Below, one piece after another: positions 16,881 to 25,992 of a DNA stretch of 64,000 nt. The notes beneath the pieces were generated by a model that worked only from the letters and a program-made list of their open reading frames with translations, searched no databases and was not told where the DNA came from. The translations under genes were made by a program, and so were the position numbers. Source of the DNA: Pantoea ananatis LMG 2665 (GTDB lineage: Bacteria; Pseudomonadota; Gammaproteobacteria; Enterobacterales; Enterobacteriaceae); NCBI RefSeq assembly GCF_000710035.2, contig NZ_JMJJ01000009.1, positions 62,001 to 126,000 of the forward strand. Direction: 5' to 3'. The first letter of the stretch is position 1; the number at the start of each line of letters is the position of its first letter.

Positions 16881-17630
16881 ATGAAGCCCGAAATCATCGT
16901 CGTGGCCGCCGCGTATGGTCATCAACAGATTGCTGAGCTGGGCGGGCAGGCCGCGCTATTGCCCCTTATCCAGCAGGCGGGCGCCGACGGTGTGGAAATC
17001 CGCCGTGAACTGTTTGATGAGACCACGTTAGCCCATTTACCCGCGCTGGCGCAGGCAGCGCAGGTGCACCAGCTGCGCATCAGTTATTCGGTACCCGACA
17101 CCTTGTTCTGTGAGGACGGCAAACTTAACCCCTTACTGGACGGTTACTTTTCCGAAGCACGTCAGTTGAATGCACAGCGGCTGAAAGTGGCGCTGGGTAA
17201 CTTTACGGGCGCGCTGTACAGCGAAAAGCTACGTGGCTTGATGACAGAATATGGCGTGCCCCTGACTGTGGAAAACGATCAAACCCGCTTCGGCAAACAG
17301 CAACCGATGGTAGGGTTCTTTAAGGCCGCCGGTGAGGCGGCGCTGCCGATTACCATGACATTTGACATGGGTAACTGGTGCTGGACAGGTGAAGACCCGA
17401 TCCAGGCGGCTGGTCTGCTGGCTGAGCATGTGGGTTACGTGCATGTCAAAGCGGCGGTGCCGCAGGGGACAAGCTACCGCGCCATCGCGCTGGATGATGC
17501 CGGCCCTGGCTGGCAAAGCCTGTTACACCGGTTGCCAGCAGCAGTGCCTCGCGGCATTGAGTTTCCGCTGGAAGGCGACGATTTGATTGCGGTGACGCGC
17601 CATTATGTGACGCTGCTGCGTAACGTCTGA
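16881..17630 (+). CDS. kguE: 2-ketogluconate operon protein KguE, sugar epimerase-like
   Basis: A 249-residue TIM-barrel protein of the xylose-isomerase-like family. Recognisable parts are the ADGVEIRRELFD segment, PLTVENDQTRFG with the metal-binding glutamate region, and TMTFDMGNWCWTGEDP, followed by YVHVKAA. KguE is always the first gene of kguEKT(D) operons, but its exact reaction is not well established; a role in isomerising the ketogluconate is assumed. The start is the ATG at 16881, which follows CAGGAG. A longer frame from 16818 would overlap the operator and is rejected. The stop is 9 bp before kguK. Confidence 0.87.
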   Translation: MKPEIIVVAAAYGHQQIAELGGQAALLPLIQQAGADGVEIRRELFDETTLAHLPALAQAAQVHQLRISYSVPDTLFCEDGKLNPLLDGYFSEARQLNAQRLKVALGNFTGALYSEKLRGLMTEYGVPLTVENDQTRFGKQQPMVGFFKAAGEAALPITMTFDMGNWCWTGEDPIQAAGLLAEHVGYVHVKAAVPQGTSYRAIALDDAGPGWQSLLHRLPAAVPRGIEFPLEGDDLIAVTRHYVTLLRNV

Positions 17631-17639
17631 GGAGTACAT

Positions 17640-18593
17640 ATGACTACCCATCCAAACGGCACGCTTGATGTAATCACCATCGGTGAGGCCATGGCCATGT
17701 TTGTCGCCCGTGAAACGGGCGATTTGGCCGCAGTAGACACCTTTGTGAAGCGCGCCGCTGGCGCAGAGCTGAACGTCGCTATTGGTCTGGCGCGACTGGG
17801 GCTGAAAGTGGGCTGGGTGAGCCGCGTGGGGCAGGACGCCTTTGGTCGCTTCATCTGTCAGGTGCTGGATAAGGAAAATATCGATCATCGTCAGGTGACC
17901 GTTGACCCGCGCTATCCGACCGGCTTCCAGCTGAAATCCAAAGTCGATGACGGTTCAGATCCGCTGGTGGAGTACTTTCGTAAGGGCTCCGCCGCCAGTC
18001 ATCTGTCGCCAACAGATTTTGATCACGACTATTTTGGCGCTGCACGTCATCTGCACCTCAGCGGGGTGGCAGCAGCGATTTCAGACAGCTCACTTGAGCT
18101 GGCAAAGCATGCTGCGAAAGAGATGCGGGCGCGAGGCAAAACGCTTTCGTTTGACCCCAATCTGCGTCCAGTACTGTGGCGCAGCGAAGGCGAAATGCGC
18201 AAGCAGCTCAATCTGTTAGCAGAATACGCAGACTGGGTACTGCCTGGCGAAAAAGAAGGCTATATCTTAACTGGCTATCGCCAGCCGCAGGATATCGCTG
18301 ACTTTTATCTTGATAAGGGCGTAAAGGCGGTGATCATTAAAACCGGCTGTGAGGGGGCCTGGTACAAGACGGCCAGCGGTGAACAGGGCCAGGTGGAGGC
18401 GATGAGAGTGGATAACGTCGTCGATACTGTAGGGGCAGGGGATGGCTTTGCCGTGGGTGTGATTAGTGCGTTGCTGGAAGGGAAGCCACTGGTGCAGGCG
18501 ATCCGCCGGGGTAACAAAATAGGTTCACTGGCGATTCAGGTTATTGGCGACAGCGAAGGGTTGCCGACGCGTCAGCAGTTAGGCGATGCATAG
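17640..18593 (+). CDS. kguK: 2-ketogluconate kinase KguK (PfkB family)
   Basis: A 317-residue ribokinase-like sugar kinase. The first signature is in AAGAELNVAIGLARLGLKVGWVSRVG, and the second holds the catalytic aspartate in DTVGAGDGFAVGV. It resembles 2-keto-3-deoxygluconate kinases, but the operon context (kguE before, kguT after, a 2-ketogluconate reductase last) points to phosphorylation of 2-ketogluconate to 2-keto-6-phosphogluconate. GGAG lies 6 bp before the ATG. The enzyme is cytoplasmic. Confidence 0.87.
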   Translation: MTTHPNGTLDVITIGEAMAMFVARETGDLAAVDTFVKRAAGAELNVAIGLARLGLKVGWVSRVGQDAFGRFICQVLDKENIDHRQVTVDPRYPTGFQLKSKVDDGSDPLVEYFRKGSAASHLSPTDFDHDYFGAARHLHLSGVAAAISDSSLELAKHAAKEMRARGKTLSFDPNLRPVLWRSEGEMRKQLNLLAEYADWVLPGEKEGYILTGYRQPQDIADFYLDKGVKAVIIKTGCEGAWYKTASGEQGQVEAMRVDNVVDTVGAGDGFAVGVISALLEGKPLVQAIRRGNKIGSLAIQVIGDSEGLPTRQQLGDA

Positions 18594-18626
18594 CCCAGCC
18601 CTCAAACACAGACAGAGGAGTTCCCG

Positions 18627-19907
18627 ATGAAAACGCAGACGATCGCGCCAAAACGCTGGTGGTTCATCATGCCCATCGTGTTTATTACATACAGCCTTGC
18701 CTACCTTGACCGTGCCAATTTTAGTTTTGCCTCAGCAGCGGGCATTAACGACGATTTGGGCATCACGAAAGGCATGTCGTCATTACTGGGCGCCTTGTTC
18801 TTTCTGGGATATTTCTTTTTTCAGATACCCGGCGCGATTTATGCCGAACGCCGCAGCGTAAAAAAACTGATCTTCTGGTGCCTGATTCTGTGGGGTGGCT
18901 GCGCCTCACTGACCGGCGTAGTCAGTAATATTCCCATGCTGGCGGCCATTCGCTTTATCCTCGGCGTGGTTGAAGCGGCCGTAATGCCTGCGATGCTGAT
19001 TTATATCAGTAACTGGTTTACTAAATCTGAACGCTCGCGGGCTAATACCTTTCTGATCCTGGGCAATCCGGTCACGGTATTATGGATGTCAGTGGTCTCC
19101 GGTTATCTGATTGAGGCCTTTGGCTGGCGGGAAATGTTTATTTTTGAAGGCATTCCTGCGGTTATCTGGGCCGTAGCCTGGTGGTTTATGGTGCAGGACA
19201 AACCCTCACAGGCACGCTGGATGAGTGAGGTCGAAAAAGCCGCGCTGCAGGCCGAGTTGCAAAAAGAGCAGGAAAGTATCAAGGCCGTGCGTAACTATGG
19301 GGAAGCCTTCCGTAACCGCAATGTGATCATTCTTTGTATGCAATATTTTGCCTGGAGCATTGGCGTTTACGGTTTCGTGCTGTGGCTACCTTCAATTTTG
19401 CGTAACGGTACGCAAATGGGCATGGTGGAGGCGGGCTGGTTATCGGCAGTGCCTTATCTGGCGGCGACCATTGCAATGGTGCTGGTGTCCTGGGCGTCAG
19501 ACAAAACCCAAAACCGTAAGTTATTCGTCTGGCCTTTATTGCTGATTGGGGCGCTGGCCTTCCTCGGCTCCTACCTGGTAGGATCGGGCAATTTCTGGCT
19601 ATCCTATACGTTGTTAGTGATCGCCGGGGCTGCGATGTACGCGCCATATGGCCCCTTCTTTGCCATTATCCCGGAAATGTTGCCACGTAATGTTTCAGGT
19701 GGCGCAATGGCCCTGATTAACAGTATGGGTGCGCTGGGTTCCTTTATCGGCTCATGGATTGTGGGTTATCTGAATGGCGCGACCGGGAGTCCTTCTGCCT
19801 CCTATATCTTTATGGGAGGGGCGTTACTGCTGTCAGTGGTACTGACGCTTATCGTCAAACCTGCACAAAATAAGGCGCCGTCGCTTCATGGGGCGAAACC
19901 GGCCTGA
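18627..19907 (+). CDS. kguT: 2-ketogluconate MFS transporter KguT
   Basis: A 426-residue transporter of the anion:cation symporter branch of the MFS (the ExuT/GudP/KguT group), with about 12 membrane segments. The first helix loop SLAYLDRANFSFASAAGINDDLGIT is typical, as is GVVEAAVMPAMLIYISNWFTKSERSRAN in the first half. It would bring 2-ketogluconate in with protons. GAGG lies before the ATG. The gap to kguK is 33 bp and to the reductase gene 71 bp, consistent with a single transcript. Confidence 0.87.
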   Translation: MKTQTIAPKRWWFIMPIVFITYSLAYLDRANFSFASAAGINDDLGITKGMSSLLGALFFLGYFFFQIPGAIYAERRSVKKLIFWCLILWGGCASLTGVVSNIPMLAAIRFILGVVEAAVMPAMLIYISNWFTKSERSRANTFLILGNPVTVLWMSVVSGYLIEAFGWREMFIFEGIPAVIWAVAWWFMVQDKPSQARWMSEVEKAALQAELQKEQESIKAVRNYGEAFRNRNVIILCMQYFAWSIGVYGFVLWLPSILRNGTQMGMVEAGWLSAVPYLAATIAMVLVSWASDKTQNRKLFVWPLLLIGALAFLGSYLVGSGNFWLSYTLLVIAGAAMYAPYGPFFAIIPEMLPRNVSGGAMALINSMGALGSFIGSWIVGYLNGATGSPSASYIFMGGALLLSVVLTLIVKPAQNKAPSLHGAKPA

Positions 19908-19978
19908 AAGCGTAAGCGTTAGCCTCTTCTCCGGGCGACCTTAGCGTTGCCCGTCATCTATTTACAGGAAGCTATCTG

Positions 19979-20953
19979 ATGAAACCCGCCGTCATTCTAT
20001 ACAAAAAATTGCCTGACGATCTGCGTGCGCGTCTTGCTGAACATGCCACGGTGACTGAAATGAAGGATCTGTCGCCAGAAAGCCAGCAGCAGCACGAAAA
20101 AGCGCTACAGGAGGCAGAAGGATTACTGGGCTCGGGCGGCAAAGTTAATCGCGATCTGTTGGCAAAAATGCCCAGACTGCGGGCCTGCTCAAGCGTGTCT
20201 GTGGGCTATGACAACTTTGATGTGGATGCGTTAAATCAACGAGGCGTGGTGCTGATGCACACGCCGACGGTGCTGACTGAAACGGTCGCCGACACCATCA
20301 TGGCGCTGGTGCTCAGCAGCGCGCGCCGCATTCCGGAGCTGGATGCCTGGGTCAAGGCTGGCAACTGGCAAAAAAGCATCGGTCCGGCGCATTTTGGTAT
20401 TGATGTACACCACAAAACGTTGGGCATTCTGGGGATGGGCCGCATAGGCATGGCGCTGGCCCAGCGGGCGCATTTCGGTTTTGGCATGAAAATTATTTAT
20501 CAGGCTCGCCGCCAGCACGCGCAGGCCGAGTCACAGTTCGCCGCAGAACGGTGTGAACTGGAAACGCTATTGAAACAGAGCGACTTTGTATGCATCAGCC
20601 TGCCGCTGACTGAAGAGACTTACCATTTGATCGGCGCGGAACAGCTGAAACTGATGAAATCCAGTGCGGTACTGATCAATGCCGGCCGTGGGCCAGTGGT
20701 GGATGAAAACGCCCTGATTGCCGCCCTGCAGGAGGGCACTATTCACGCCGCCGGGCTGGATGTCTTCGAAAAAGAGCCTTTACCCACTGACTCGCCGCTG
20801 CTGTCGTTACCGAATGTCGTGACGCTGCCGCACATTGGTTCAGCGACCCACGAAACCCGATACGGAATGATGCAGGATGCGGTTGAAAACCTGATTGCAG
20901 CCCTTAACGGCAATGTAGAGAAAAACTGCGTTAATCCGCATGTCCTGACGTAA
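19979..20953 (+). CDS. ghrB: 2-ketoacid/2-ketogluconate reductase GhrB (KguD role)
   Basis: A 324-residue D-2-hydroxyacid dehydrogenase that aligns end to end with E. coli GhrB. The NAD(P)-binding motif is [20 protein letters not shown]. The catalytic arginine is in [14 protein letters not shown], the glutamate in DVFEKEPLP and the histidine in [12 protein letters not shown]. GhrB reduces glyoxylate, hydroxypyruvate and 2-ketogluconate. As the last gene of the kgu group it probably supplies the KguD step (2-keto-6-phosphogluconate to 6-phosphogluconate), which is inferred. In E. coli ghrB directly follows yiaD; here the kgu genes and two regulators lie between them. Confidence 0.93.
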   Translation: MKPAVILYKKLPDDLRARLAEHATVTEMKDLSPESQQQHEKALQEAEGLLGSGGKVNRDLLAKMPRLRACSSVSVGYDNFDVDALNQRGVVLMHTPTVLTETVADTIMALVLSSARRIPELDAWVKAGNWQKSIGPAHFGIDVHHKTLGILGMGRIGMALAQRAHFGFGMKIIYQARRQHAQAESQFAAERCELETLLKQSDFVCISLPLTEETYHLIGAEQLKLMKSSAVLINAGRGPVVDENALIAALQEGTIHAAGLDVFEKEPLPTDSPLLSLPNVVTLPHIGSATHETRYGMMQDAVENLIAALNGNVEKNCVNPHVLT

Positions 20954-20972
20954 TCCCCACGGCTTTCCATTG

Positions 20973-20991
20973 CGCCCGCCGGGAGCGGGCG
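20973..20991 (+). terminator. GC hairpin after ghrB
   Basis: CGCCCGC and GCGGGCG form a 7-bp stem with loop CGGGA about 20 bp after the ghrB stop. Only TT follows, so it is a weak intrinsic terminator at best. Confidence 0.45.
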
Positions 20992-21034
20992 TTATGGTGG
21001 TTCTCCCATTATTCATTACAAATTTTTAACCGCT

Positions 21035-22285
21035 ATGGCCTTTTCTCAGTTCGGCGACAAATTTACTCAGCATTCCGGCATCTCACGTCTGATGGAAGAC
21101 ATGGGTGCAGGCTTACGCACGCCAGGCACTATCATGCTTGGCGGTGGCAATCCCGCGCAGATTCCGGAGATGAACGACTATTTTCAGCAGTTGCTGCAGC
21201 ATATGCACGATGAAGGCAAACTGAGTGAGGCCTTGTGTAATTACGATGGCCCTCGCGGCAAGGCGGTGCTGTTGGATGCGCTGGCGACGATGTTGCGAGA
21301 GCAACTGGGCTGGTCTATCACTGCACAGAACATCGCCCTGACCAACGGCAGCCAGAGCGCGTTTTTCTATCTGTTTAACCTGTTTGCAGGGCGCCGCAGT
21401 GACGGCAGCAAAAAACGCGTGCTGTTCCCTCTGGCCCCCGAATATCTGGGCTATGCCGATGCGGGTCTGGATGACGATCTGTTTATTTCGGCCAAGCCGA
21501 ATATTGAGTTACTGCCGGAAGGGCAGTTTAAGTACCACGTCGATTTTGAACATTTGCCCATGAATGATGACGTCGGCCTGATTTGTGTATCACGCCCGAC
21601 GAATCCAACCGGTAACGTGATTACCGATGACGAACTGCTGAAGCTGGATGTGCTGGCGCAGCAGCATGAGGTTCCGCTGCTGATCGACAATGCCTATGGC
21701 GTCCCCTTTCCGGGCATTATTTTCAGCGATGTCCGACCTTTGTGGAACCCCAATATCATTCTCTGCATGAGCCTGTCCAAACTCGGCCTGCCTGGCGCGC
21801 GCTGCGGAATTATCATCGCTGATGAAAGTACCATCACGGCGATTAGTAACATGAACGGCATTATCAGCCTGGCACCGGGCAGTATTGGGCCCGCTATCGC
21901 CTGTGAAATGACCCAGCGTGGCGATCTGTTGCGGCTGTCTGAAGGGGTGATCAAACCCTTCTACCAGCGCAAGGTCATGGAGACGATTAACATTATTCGT
22001 CGTTATTTGCCCGCAGAACGTTGTCTGATACATAAACCCGAAGGGGCGATTTTCCTGTGGTTATGGTTCCGCGATTTGCCGATCAGCACGGAGCTGCTGT
22101 ATCAACGGCTTAAGGCGCGAGGCGTACTGATGGTGCCCGGGCACTTTTTCTTCCCGGGGCTGGAACATGACTGGCCGCACACGCATCAGTGCATGCGTAT
22201 GAACTACGTGCCGGATGCGGAAAATATTGAACGAGCCGTACAGATTCTTGCAGAGGAAGTGGAGCACGCCTGGCGGGACAGTTAG
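21035..22285 (+). CDS. avtA: Valine--pyruvate aminotransferase AvtA
   Basis: A 416-residue fold-type I PLP aminotransferase, nearly colinear with E. coli AvtA. It makes alanine and 2-ketoisovalerate from valine and pyruvate (and the reverse). The PLP lysine is in MSLSKLGLPGARCG, the aspartate that holds the pyridine nitrogen in VPLLIDNAYGVPFPG, and SRPTNPTGNV is the usual substrate and cofactor loop. The ribosome site before the ATG is weak. It stands alone, downstream of the kgu/ghrB group and separated from it by a hairpin. Confidence 0.96.
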   Translation: MAFSQFGDKFTQHSGISRLMEDMGAGLRTPGTIMLGGGNPAQIPEMNDYFQQLLQHMHDEGKLSEALCNYDGPRGKAVLLDALATMLREQLGWSITAQNIALTNGSQSAFFYLFNLFAGRRSDGSKKRVLFPLAPEYLGYADAGLDDDLFISAKPNIELLPEGQFKYHVDFEHLPMNDDVGLICVSRPTNPTGNVITDDELLKLDVLAQQHEVPLLIDNAYGVPFPGIIFSDVRPLWNPNIILCMSLSKLGLPGARCGIIIADESTITAISNMNGIISLAPGSIGPAIACEMTQRGDLLRLSEGVIKPFYQRKVMETINIIRRYLPAERCLIHKPEGAIFLWLWFRDLPISTELLYQRLKARGVLMVPGHFFFPGLEHDWPHTHQCMRMNYVPDAENIERAVQILAEEVEHAWRDS

Positions 22286-22452
22286 ACCTGCTCCCGGTCT
22301 GAACACGGACAGCCCTATGTGAGGTTACCTGGTTATACGCCACGCTGCCTCAACCTGATATTGAGGGGCTGCCGAGACCTGTTTTTGCATTATCGATAGA
22401 TGCGATTGAGCTCAGCGCTATTGTGGCCTGAGACGGGCAAAAGGAGTGTGCT

Positions 22453-23364
22453 GTGTCGGGAAAAGATATGCTGTTGGCCCTGTGCGTGGTGGTTGCCTGG
22501 GGCGTGAACTTTGTGGTGATCAAACTGGGCCTGCAGAATATGCCGCCCTTCCTGCTGGCCGGGCTGCGTTTTGCCCTGGTCGCCTTTCCTGCCATTTTGC
22601 TGGTGCGTCGTCCTGCCGTGCCACTGCGCTGGATTTTACTCTACGGGATGACCATCAGCTTTGGACAGTTTGCGTTTCTGTTTTTGGCGATCAAGCTGGG
22701 CATGCCCGCAGGTCTGGCCTCGCTGGTGCTACAGGCCCAGGCGTTCTTTACGTTGCTACTCGGCGCGCTGTTCCTGGCAGAGAAACTCCGCTGGAACCAT
22801 ATCGCGGGCATTATTATCGCCACGCTGGGCATTTTTTTGTTAGCGACCTCAGGAATGGTGGGCCAGAGTGCGGCTGGTATTACGCTCACCACGATGATGC
22901 TTATGCTGGCAGCGGCATTCTCCTGGGGGCTGGGGAACATCACGAATAAGATCATTACGCGTCACTATCCGGTGCCGGTGATGTCGCTGGTGGTCTGGAG
23001 CGCACTGGTACCGGTTATCCCCTTTATTGGCTGTTCGCTGCTGTTCGACGGTAAAGCCGCGATAGTCAGTAGCCTGGCGCAGATTAACCTGCAGACGATA
23101 CTGGCGCTCGTTTATCTGGCCTTTATCGCGACTATTTTGGGCTATGGCATCTGGAGTACGCTGCTTAGCCGTTATGAAACCTGGCGCGTGGCACCGCTTT
23201 CTCTGCTGGTTCCGGTTGTTGGAATCGTCAGTGCAGCCTTGTTGTTGAACGAAACGCTGTCACTCCAGCAGGTTGTCGGCGCTGCGATCATTATTGTCGG
23301 CCTGCTGGTGAATATGTTTGGTGGCATGATCAGGCAGCGGTGGTTTATGCGCCCGCAGATCTAA
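22453..23364 (+). CDS. eamA: O-acetylserine/cysteine exporter EamA
   Basis: A 303-residue drug/metabolite transporter with ten predicted helices in two EamA repeats. It is very like E. coli EamA (YdeD), for example in AWGVNFVVIKLGLQNMPP, GMPAGLASLVLQAQAFFT and SRYETWRVAPLSLLVPVVG. EamA exports cysteine-pathway metabolites. Translation starts at GTG 22453, with AAGGAG 6 bp upstream; there is no better ATG. It is an independent unit with a terminator-like repeat after it. Confidence 0.92.
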   Translation: MSGKDMLLALCVVVAWGVNFVVIKLGLQNMPPFLLAGLRFALVAFPAILLVRRPAVPLRWILLYGMTISFGQFAFLFLAIKLGMPAGLASLVLQAQAFFTLLLGALFLAEKLRWNHIAGIIIATLGIFLLATSGMVGQSAAGITLTTMMLMLAAAFSWGLGNITNKIITRHYPVPVMSLVVWSALVPVIPFIGCSLLFDGKAAIVSSLAQINLQTILALVYLAFIATILGYGIWSTLLSRYETWRVAPLSLLVPVVGIVSAALLLNETLSLQQVVGAAIIIVGLLVNMFGGMIRQRWFMRPQI

Positions 23365-23374
23365 AGTATCAGGC

Positions 23375-23413
23375 TGAGGTTGCAGGCCTCTGACGAGCAT
23401 ACAACCTCATTTT
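23375..23413 (+). terminator. Terminator-like repeat after eamA
   Basis: TGAGGTTG (23375-23382) and CAACCTCA (23402-23409) are complementary and followed by TTTT. The 19-nt loop is long but holds further pairing. It separates the convergent eamA and amidohydrolase genes. Confidence 0.5.
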
Positions 23414-23421
23414 CTGATTGT

Positions 23422-24360
23422 TTATCCGTGGGCGTGATGATCAAAGCCATAGAGCTCTGATGGATTATCGCGCAAAATCAACAACCTGTCCGCAGACGAA
23501 GGTGCCCAGTGCGCCAGTAAATCGAGCATAGCGGCATCATCGGGCTTATCATTTTCTGCTTTTGTCGGATGGGGCCAGTCACTTCCCCATAACAGGCGGT
23601 CTGGCCGGCGCCTGACCAGTTCCGCAGCGACCTGGCCGACATCCTCATAACCCGGTGGTCCGATGCGCGACTTGATATAGGGTCCAGACAGTTTTATCCA
23701 GGTATTACCCGCGTCAAGAAGACGGGTTAATGTCTGGAAACACGGCGCTTTTGTTCCCTCGGGTTGCGGAACATGTCCCATGTGATCGATAACCAGCTTT
23801 GTCGGCAATGCTCTCAGGCGCGATGCCAGCTCAGCCAGTTTTTCACCGGGCGCAACAACCTGAATATGCCATCCCAGTGGTGCGATTCGAGAAGCAAGAG
23901 GCTCCAGACTGTCCAGAGAGGTTCCCCATCTGCTCAAATTAAAACGGATACCACGCACGCCCTGCCGGTCCATTTCTTGTAGCTCTGCATCACTCACCGA
24001 AGCGTCGACAACGGCCACGCCCCTTGCCTGTCCACCACTCTGTCTGAGACCCTCAATTAAAAGCCGGTTATCTGTGCCGTAGGTCGAAGGTGTGACAATG
24101 ACCATGCGGCGAAGTCCCAGCCGGGTTTGTAACTGATGGTAGTCGGCAAGAGAGGCATTGGCGGGCCGTAAGCTGGCACCGGGCGCAGCAGGGTATTTAT
24201 CGTTATAAAGGTGCATATGGCAGTCAACGCTGCCTTCGGGAACGTCCAATACAGGTTGTTTTTCTCCTGAGCTAAAAGGTGTGCTGCCGAGGGCGTTAAA
24301 AACCGTTAGCGCACCCAGCGCACCGCCGGCCTGTAATATAAAGCGTCGGGTTATAGCCAT
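23422..24360 (-). CDS. Tat-exported amidohydrolase (LigI/sulfomuconolactonase-like)
   Basis: A 312-residue protein with a twin-arginine signal (AITRRFILQAGGALGALTVF) and an amidohydrolase-2 TIM barrel. The metal-binding start is VDCHMHLYND. The second histidine region is VIDHMGHVPQPEG, and the late aspartate is in LLWGSDWPHPT. The family contains 2-pyrone-4,6-dicarboxylate lactonase (LigI) and 4-sulfomuconolactone hydrolase, so a lactone hydrolase for aromatic breakdown is the best guess. No related pathway genes are near. The ATG is preceded by AAGGAG. Periplasmic location is predicted from the Tat signal. Confidence 0.8.
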   Translation of the reverse strand: MAITRRFILQAGGALGALTVFNALGSTPFSSGEKQPVLDVPEGSVDCHMHLYNDKYPAAPGASLRPANASLADYHQLQTRLGLRRMVIVTPSTYGTDNRLLIEGLRQSGGQARGVAVVDASVSDAELQEMDRQGVRGIRFNLSRWGTSLDSLEPLASRIAPLGWHIQVVAPGEKLAELASRLRALPTKLVIDHMGHVPQPEGTKAPCFQTLTRLLDAGNTWIKLSGPYIKSRIGPPGYEDVGQVAAELVRRRPDRLLWGSDWPHPTKAENDKPDDAAMLDLLAHWAPSSADRLLILRDNPSELYGFDHHAHG

Positions 24361-24891
24361 TAAGAGACTCCTTACATGTTGGAAAGAGTATTTAATGCAT
24401 CGTCGTGTAACGTTATATTCTAATCTGTCGTTACGGTTAAGTTTATCGCTAAGCGTTTTTGGTCAGCATGATTTATAAAAATAAATTTAATCCTGTGTGA
24501 GTGTATAGGTGATGAAATGTTATAGAAAAATTTTTAAGGAAAATAAGTGATGAGAATGGCCAGGGTTGAAGGGGATGTTATTGCATGCGTGTTTTTACGT
24601 GAAGCATATAAAATGATTGGTTATCACACATGAGTGGTCATTATTTTCATTGGTAGGGCGTTTAAATATAGAAGTCGGCGCGGCATTATATTTATCAACG
24701 ACGGGTCAACAGGCATAAATATGGAACGCACTCCTCAGAAAAGATAATTAGCCTGGACAGCCCGCCGGGGAGATGAAAGTATCAATCCACCAAGGCAATG
24801 AAAAACCAGAAAAATTGCACGATTTCCTCAGCCTCAAACGTTACTTCCGGGCCGGGGACCTGTGCTTATTATCATTCACAGGCCGGATGTG
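24361..24891. other. Intergenic region, 531 bp, A+T-rich, no gene seen
   Basis: The stretch between the amidohydrolase and the Rpn-family gene is visibly richer in A and T than its surroundings (most of 24400-24760). It has no open frame with a ribosome site. It should contain promoters for both divergent genes. The composition change suggests acquired or degraded DNA. Confidence 0.6.
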
Positions 24892-25806
24892 ATGAAAAAA
24901 AACACTACGCCAACACCGCACGATGCGACTTTCCGGCAATTTTTAACCCAGCCCGAAATTGCCCGCGATTTTATGGATATTCATCTTCCTGAAGAACTGC
25001 GCGCTGTTTGTGATCTCAACACGTTAAAGCTGGAGTCAGGTTCTTTTGTCGAAGCGGATCTTCGTCAATATTTTAGCGATGTGCTTTACAGCCTGAAAAC
25101 CGCAGGCGGTAAGGGTTATGTTCATGTGTTGATCGAGCATCAGTCTTCACCCGATAAACATATGGCGTTCAGGCTCCTGCGCTACGCGGTAGCGGCAATG
25201 CAGCGCCATCTCGAAGCTGGCCATAAAGCCTTGCCGCTGGTGATACCCGTACTGTTTTATATGGGGAGACGCAGGCCATATCCTTATTCCACCTGTTGGC
25301 TGGATGAATTTACCCATCCCGCGCTGGCCGGTAAATTGTACAGCACCCGCTTTCCGCTGGTTGATGTCACGGTAATATCGGATGACGAAATAGCGGGCCA
25401 TCGCAGTATGGCTGCGCTGACGCTGTTACAAAAGCATATCCATCAGCGCGATCTCGCCGATCTGATGGACAGGCTTGTTCCTGTGCTGCTGTCAGGTTAT
25501 CTTTCATCATCACAGGTCGTATCATTGGTACATTATATCATGCAGGCGGGGGAAACCCCGGCCGTCGAGGCTTTCATTCAGGAACTCGCCCTGCGGGTGC
25601 CGCAACATGGAGACGCGCTAATGACCATTGCACAGCAGCTTGAACAAAAAGGGATTCAGAAAGGCCTTGAGCAAGGTATTCAGAGAGGCCGCGATGAAGG
25701 GAAACGTGAAGTCGCGCGAACCATGCTACAGAATGGTCTCGATCTTTACACCATAATGAAAATGACAGGCCTGAGCGAGGAAGAACTGGCGCAGATTCAA
25801 CACTGA
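24892..25806 (+). CDS. Rpn-family recombination-promoting nuclease (YhgA/RpnA-like)
   Basis: A 304-residue member of the Rpn (PD-(D/E)XK nuclease, transposase_31) family. The start MKKNTTPTPHDATFRQFL and the LPEELRAVCDLNTLKLESGSF segment match E. coli RpnA and relatives closely. The nuclease core lies in DLRQYFSDVLYS and VHVLIEHQSSPDKHMAFRLLRY. The C-terminal part is glutamine- and charge-rich (GIQKGLEQGIQRGRDEGKREVARTML), as usual. Rpn proteins promote RecA-independent recombination in E. coli and are often mobile. The chosen ATG at 24892 fits the family start better than a frame that opens 30 bp earlier. Confidence 0.88.
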   Translation: MKKNTTPTPHDATFRQFLTQPEIARDFMDIHLPEELRAVCDLNTLKLESGSFVEADLRQYFSDVLYSLKTAGGKGYVHVLIEHQSSPDKHMAFRLLRYAVAAMQRHLEAGHKALPLVIPVLFYMGRRRPYPYSTCWLDEFTHPALAGKLYSTRFPLVDVTVISDDEIAGHRSMAALTLLQKHIHQRDLADLMDRLVPVLLSGYLSSSQVVSLVHYIMQAGETPAVEAFIQELALRVPQHGDALMTIAQQLEQKGIQKGLEQGIQRGRDEGKREVARTMLQNGLDLYTIMKMTGLSEEELAQIQH

Positions 25807-25931
25807 TTTCTGTGCAGTTGGTCGTTCAGGGCGGTTGTATTCCTGCCTTATTTAGCGCGTTCTCCTTTTTTCAGTCAGTTTCCCTGACCGCGGCGCTTCT
25901 AAGTGACGCGTTATCGCCATCGTATCCAAAA

Positions 25932-25965
25932 AAAACGGCCACAGCACGTATGCTGTGGCCGTTTT
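25932..25965. terminator. Bidirectional terminator between rpn gene and ibpA
   Basis: AAAACGGCCACAGCA (25932-25946) and TGCTGTGGCCGTTTT (25951-25965) form a 15-bp stem with a CGTA loop. T-runs follow in both directions (eight Ts on the minus strand), so it should stop both convergent transcripts. Confidence 0.88.
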
Positions 25966-25992
25966 CAAAATGACGTAGCCATTACGGCCGCT

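Noticed and set aside
24892..25806. Insertion sequence around the Rpn-family gene
   Set aside because: I see no terminal inverted repeats or target duplication at its ends, so it is annotated as a gene only.
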